DNA of 8,737 nucleotides. It comes from Firmicutes bacterium UBA5486. GTDB lineage: Bacteria > Bacillota > UBA4882 > UBA10575. Positions 5,986 to 8,737 of this stretch are shown here, piece by piece. The translations under genes were made by a program, and so were the position numbers. Positions within the stretch are counted from its first letter, which is position 1; each line of letters opens with the position of its first letter. The DNA is taken from NCBI GenBank assembly GCA_002427045.1, contig DIPO01000051.1, positions 419 to 9,155 of the forward strand, read 5' to 3'. The notes under the pieces are model-generated. The model did not search any database, was not told the origin of the DNA, and was given only the letters and a program-made list of their open reading frames with translations.

Positions 5986-6501
5986 CTAATAGAAGATTAA
6001 GATGACTAATGCCCCGATGGCAATCCCCAAATATCGATAGAGTTTTTCGTTTTTCTCCTGATCCTTTATGGCCTCCTCTTCCTGTACTTTTAAACGCTCT
6101 ACATTCTGGCGAATTGCAGATAACTGATGCTCCCGATCCGTATTCCCCAGTGTCCGTCCGAAATTCTCCAAGATCATCCAGTCTTGATTATGTAAAAATA
6201 ATTTTTTCCGGCAAGCAGCTAAATTTTTTTGCCAAGCCTCATCTGCAATTAAGCCCTTGGAAGCAAGTAGTTCTTCTGTAAAACCAGAAAATATTATTCT
6301 AGCTTCTCCTTGAATTCGTCCGCTAATTTTCGAAGAAGCTTCCATCAGAGGAACAGTAGCATAACCAATCTCTGTCACCAGCCAGTGTAAAGCTTGGATT
6401 ATATCACCTATTATCTTTATTCTTTTCTTTAAAAGTGAACTATAGATCCATCCTGCCATAGTGCTGGCGGTGATAACCACAACTGCTCCTAATATTTTCA
6501 T
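5986..6501 (-). CDS. spoIIIAB: Stage III sporulation protein AB
   Basis: SpoIIIAB is a mother-cell membrane protein of the SpoIIIA complex, related to the membrane platform proteins of type II and IV secretion systems, and is expected to sit next to the ATPase SpoIIIAA. The 171-residue length is standard. It has a membrane segment at about 3-21, then a long soluble helical part containing IIQALHWLVTEIGYATVPL (34-52), a C-terminal charged helix and a final membrane segment (about 154-171). The ATG start lies four bases after the spoIIIAA stop, with its GAGGTGA site inside the end of spoIIIAA, which implies coupled translation. Confidence 0.96.
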   Translation of the reverse strand: MKILGAVVVITASTMAGWIYSSLLKKRIKIIGDIIQALHWLVTEIGYATVPLMEASSKISGRIQGEARIIFSGFTEELLASKGLIADEAWQKNLAACRKKLFLHNQDWMILENFGRTLGNTDREHQLSAIRQNVERLKVQEEEAIKDQEKNEKLYRYLGIAIGALVILIFY

Positions 6502-6505
6502 TTTC

Positions 6506-7483
6506 TCACCTCAAACGCTGGACCCGGGAGAAAATCTGCTCCTTAGTTCTTCCATCCCAGATCCCTTCTAAAGTTCCCGGCCCAAACCTTCGGCTTAACG
6601 TCACCACCCGTTCTACCAAACCATGAAACCAGAGTTTTCTCAGCGATGGCCTGGCAGAAAAATCTTTAGTATCCCAAGCATGAGCAGTAGTGATAAATCC
6701 AACACCAGTATTAAGAATCTCCTCAATTATTTCAAGATCTCCAGGGCGCCCAATTTCATCAGTTGCAATAACCTGTGGCCCCATTGTCCTTAACAATAAG
6801 AAAACCCCCTCCCTTTTGGGGCAACCACTAAGCAGATCAGTCCTTATACCTACATCAAGCTGGGGAACCCCTTGATAACAACCGGAAATCTCCCCTCTTT
6901 CATCAACCAAGCCTACTTTAACCGGAAAAGGAAGCTGCTCTCCATTACTAAAACAACGGATAATATCCCGGAGTAAGGTCGTCTTCCCTGCTTGCGGCGG
7001 TGAGATAATAATGGTACGCAAAGGGCGTCCTTCCTCCATCAGGAAAGGCAAAAGTCCATGACTTATCCCTTTTAACTCCCGGGCAATCCGTATATTCAAA
7101 CTAGTGATTCTCTTAATCCGCACTAAACTGCCCTGCTCAACCAGGCATTCACCAGCCAAGCCTATACGGTGGCCTCCGGGCAAAGTAATATATCCTTCCT
7201 TCAATTCTTCTTCCAAAGTATACAAAGAGTTTCCTCCGATTAGCTGCAAAGTACGAATCACCTCTTCCTGCGTAACTATAAAGGCCTGAGTCTGATCGGC
7301 GGTTAATCTCCCTTCAGCAGTAACTAATAGTGAATCTCCGATCTCAATCTGAAGCGGTCGTTCTGCACGAAGACGAATCTCTTCTAATTTTCCCCAGATC
7401 CCTGGGTAATTTTGCTTAATACTTTCTACAATCCCCCGGATCTTTGGTGCCAAATAAGGTAGGATATTTTTTTCAAAGCTCAA
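6506..7483 (-). CDS. spoIIIAA: Stage III sporulation protein AA, secretion-type ATPase
   Basis: SpoIIIAA is the cytoplasmic ATPase of the SpoIIIA channel, related to type II, III and IV secretion ATPases, and is thought to power transport into the forespore. The 325-residue protein has an N-terminal domain (about 1-150, with LPGGHRIGLAG at 101-111), a Walker A motif SPPQAGKTTL (161-170), an acidic strand LVDERGEI (192-199), a Walker B motif VIATDEIG (238-245) and the downstream ITTAH (264-268). The serine at the first Walker A position, where many P-loops have glycine, is as I recall common in this family. The start is TTG at 7483, with AAGGAAGGGG five bases upstream. It is the first gene of the operon, just after a terminator and a SigE-like promoter candidate. 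Confidence 0.96.
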   Translation of the reverse strand: MSFEKNILPYLAPKIRGIVESIKQNYPGIWGKLEEIRLRAERPLQIEIGDSLLVTAEGRLTADQTQAFIVTQEEVIRTLQLIGGNSLYTLEEELKEGYITLPGGHRIGLAGECLVEQGSLVRIKRITSLNIRIARELKGISHGLLPFLMEEGRPLRTIIISPPQAGKTTLLRDIIRCFSNGEQLPFPVKVGLVDERGEISGCYQGVPQLDVGIRTDLLSGCPKREGVFLLLRTMGPQVIATDEIGRPGDLEIIEEILNTGVGFITTAHAWDTKDFSARPSLRKLWFHGLVERVVTLSRRFGPGTLEGIWDGRTKEQIFSRVQRLR

Positions 7484-7503
7484 AAAGACCCCTTCCTTAC
7501 ATT

Positions 7504-7551
7504 AAAAATAAAAAAGCCCGTCCCCACGGTATAATAAATATGGGGACGGGC
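7504..7551 (-). terminator. Strong intrinsic terminator upstream of spoIIIAA
   Basis: Bases 7516-7526 and 7541-7551 form an 11-pair GC-rich stem around a 14-base loop. On the minus strand it is followed by TTTTTTATTTTT (7515-7504). It ends transcription from the small acidic gene at 7578 and shields spoIIIAA from vegetative read-through. The loop and right arm overlap a sporulation promoter candidate. Confidence 0.93.
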
Positions 7552-7563
7552 GGGAAAATATGC
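7535..7563 (-). promoter_or_regulatory. spoIIIAA: Candidate SigE-type promoter for the spoIIIA operon
   Basis: On the minus strand GCATATT (7563-7557) matches the SigE -35 pattern, and CATATTTA (7542-7535), 14 bases later, partly matches the -10 pattern CATACAHT. spoIIIAA is SigE-controlled in B. subtilis. A start about seven bases downstream (near 7528) would lie in the terminator loop, so the new RNA would lack one arm of the hairpin and escape termination. The -10 match is only moderate. Confidence 0.45.
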
Positions 7564-7577
7564 TTATTCCAAATTAA

Positions 7578-7856
7578 CTAAACGTCATTTGAGTAGGATT
7601 TGTTATCGAGGCCTTCCTCATCCTCATCATTCTCTTCCAGCAGATAATTTTCTTCCTCTAAATAACCTAAATCTTCATCAATAGCTTCTACATATTCATA
7701 AAGCTCTTCATGTTCTTCCTTCATCTCTTCAATCTCTAGAGTTACGAGGTCACAGACATTCAAGAGTTGCTGCCATAGAACCTCTTCTTTTTCTCCTTGA
7801 AATTCTTGCCCCTCAATCAATCCCCGTAAATAGGCAACCTGTTCTTTTAAATCCAT
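7578..7856 (-). CDS. Small acidic protein with a CD1247-type N-terminal domain
   Basis: The 92-residue protein is strongly acidic and mostly helical, probably coiled coil from about residue 20 to 75 (EEMKEEHEELYEYVEAIDED). Its opening MDLKEQVAYLRGLIEG and the EEHEELYEYVEAIDEDL stretch resemble the CD1247 N-terminal domain family of Clostridia, function unknown, a frequent neighbour of spoIIIA genes; this recognition is from memory. No cysteine-rich C-terminal domain is present, so it seems a short version. I chose the ATG at 7856 because GAGGAGG lies eight bases upstream; an in-frame start at 7904 would add 16 residues containing the ribosome site itself. It is flanked by terminators and so probably forms its own transcript. 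Confidence 0.8.
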   Translation of the reverse strand: MDLKEQVAYLRGLIEGQEFQGEKEEVLWQQLLNVCDLVTLEIEEMKEEHEELYEYVEAIDEDLGYLEEENYLLEENDEDEEGLDNKSYSNDV

Positions 7857-7924
7857 TATCCCAACCTCCTCTTCTGGTTCTAGTGTTAGTATAACTTTAG
7901 CCAAGAAAGTATATCCGCTTGTAG

Positions 7925-7953
7925 ATTTAAAAGAGTATAGCTTGTAATATCAA
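7925..7953 (-). promoter_or_regulatory. Weak SigA-like promoter candidate for the small acidic gene
   Basis: TTGATA (7953-7948) and TTAAAT (7930-7925) are 17 bases apart on the minus strand, between the efp terminator and the gene at 7856. Three TATACT hexamers occur in the same spacer without a good -35 at the right distance, so the exact promoter is uncertain. Confidence 0.3.
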
Positions 7954-7980
7954 AAAAGATTTTCTTATCAAACTACTAAA

Positions 7981-8006
7981 CAAAAAAACCGCCCTAAAAG
8001 GCGGTT
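7981..8006 (-). terminator. Intrinsic terminator of efp
   Basis: AACCGCC (7987-7993) pairs with GGCGGTT (8000-8006) around a six-base loop. On the minus strand the stem is followed by a run of T residues to 7982. It lies 20 bases past the efp stop codon, so efp is transcribed separately from the genes to its left. Confidence 0.92.
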
Positions 8007-8026
8007 CTTCTTCTGAATATACCAGC

Positions 8027-8590
8027 TTATTTGGTTGCCCGTCGCAAATATTCACCGGTTCTGGTATCCACTTGAAGTACATCACCAATATTAATAAATA
8101 GTGGAACAGTAATCACAACCCCTGTCTCTAAAGTAGCAGGTTTATTTCCACCAGTCGCCGTATCACCTTTAAATCCTGGTTCTGTCTCTATTACCTCTAA
8201 GTCTACAGTATTTGGCAAATTTACACCAATCGGTTGATTTTCATACATTTGAACCATTACGTTCATATTATCTTTAAGATATTTGACCCCATCCCCAAGG
8301 ACCTCTTCCTTTAGCATCAGCTGATCATATGTAGTATTATCCATAAAAACATAATCTTGCTCGCTTTTATATAAAAATTGCATCTCCCTAGTATCGATCC
8401 TGGCAAGATTAACTTTTTCCCCAGCATTAAAGGTTCGCTCTACAGTATATCCTGTACGAATATTTTTCAATTTAGAACGAACAAACGCTGAACCCTTTCC
8501 CGGTTTAACATGCATAAACTCCACAACGGAAAATAGTTGTCCATCCAATTCAATTGTTAATCCTGTCCGGAAGTCATTAACCGATATCAT
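8027..8590 (-). CDS. efp: Elongation factor P
   Basis: EF-P binds between the ribosomal P and E sites and relieves stalling at polyproline stretches. The 187-residue length and three-domain layout are standard: an N-terminal KOW-like domain (about 1-62) and two OB-fold domains (about 65-125 and 128-185). The tip loop is KPGKGSAFVR (29-38). K32 corresponds to the modified lysine of other EF-Ps; the PGKGSAF loop matches the Bacillus type, which carries 5-aminopentanol, rather than the beta-lysylated type, though modification genes are not in view. The signature ITVPLFINIGDVLQVDTRTG (160-179) is intact. The ATG at 8590 follows AAGGAGG by ten bases. Confidence 0.98.
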   Translation of the reverse strand: MISVNDFRTGLTIELDGQLFSVVEFMHVKPGKGSAFVRSKLKNIRTGYTVERTFNAGEKVNLARIDTREMQFLYKSEQDYVFMDNTTYDQLMLKEEVLGDGVKYLKDNMNVMVQMYENQPIGVNLPNTVDLEVIETEPGFKGDTATGGNKPATLETGVVITVPLFINIGDVLQVDTRTGEYLRRATK

Positions 8591-8673
8591 AAATTATGTA
8601 CCTCCTTAACTGGTCACTTAAAATAAACTGTTCTCGTGCGACCTCTTATATTGTTCCATTATTTCGTCCTCTT

Positions 8674-8703
8674 ATTTTATCATACGCCTGTCTCTGCTGT
8701 CGA
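8674..8703 (-). promoter_or_regulatory. efp: Extended -10 SigA promoter candidate for efp
   Basis: On the minus strand TCGACA (8703-8698) and TAAAAT (8679-8674) are 18 bases apart, and TGA directly before the -10 gives the extended TGn motif. The start of transcription would lie about 75-80 bases before the efp start codon. No gene can be recognised from here to the right edge of the window. Confidence 0.5.
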
Positions 8704-8737
8704 GAGTTATTCCTAAAATGCTTTTTGCGATGTAAGC

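Noticed and set aside
8704..8737. 3' end of a gene upstream of efp, such as an M24 peptidase
   Set aside because: Short open frames enter from the edge, but none ends in a sequence I recognise and the stretch overlaps the efp promoter candidate.

Overview
The window is a stretch of chromosome from an endospore-forming, low-GC Firmicute. It is most likely a member of the Clostridia in the broad sense, because a small CD1247-type acidic protein lies between efp and the spoIIIA operon. I could not identify the genus from the sequence. Every gene I can support lies on the minus strand, so transcription runs from right to left.

In transcription order the layout is: elongation factor P (8590-8027) with its own promoter candidate and a hairpin terminator; a 92-residue acidic protein (7856-7578) closed by a strong terminator (7504-7551); the complete eight-gene sporulation operon spoIIIAA to spoIIIAH (7483-2308); a 374-base gap filled with repeat sequence; then accB (1933-1451) and accC (1418-63), the biotin carrier and biotin carboxylase of acetyl-CoA carboxylase. 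The order efp, spoIIIAA-AH, accB, accC is a known arrangement in Firmicutes, so the gene content is ordinary.

The SpoIIIA proteins build the channel between mother cell and forespore during engulfment. AA is the ATPase; AB, AC, AD and AE are membrane parts; AF, AG and AH are single- or double-pass proteins with ring-forming domains. AH normally docks with SpoIIQ across the intermembrane space. A candidate SigE-type promoter overlaps the terminator just upstream of spoIIIAA, which would isolate the operon from housekeeping read-through and switch it on in the mother cell.

The unusual part of the window is the non-coding DNA. The spacers in and after the spoIIIA operon are longer than usual and share pieces of what looks like one small palindromic repeat family. 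The fullest copy (about 2091-2287) contains a 15-base perfect inverted repeat and interlocking inverted repeats. Partial copies sit after accC (7-56), between spoIIIAE and spoIIIAF (4007-4040) and between spoIIIAG and spoIIIAH (2818-2854). The AE-AF piece touches the 5' end of spoIIIAF, whose first conserved residues lie upstream of any ordinary start codon. I see no mobile-element protein, tRNA, rRNA or CRISPR array, and no new multi-gene system.
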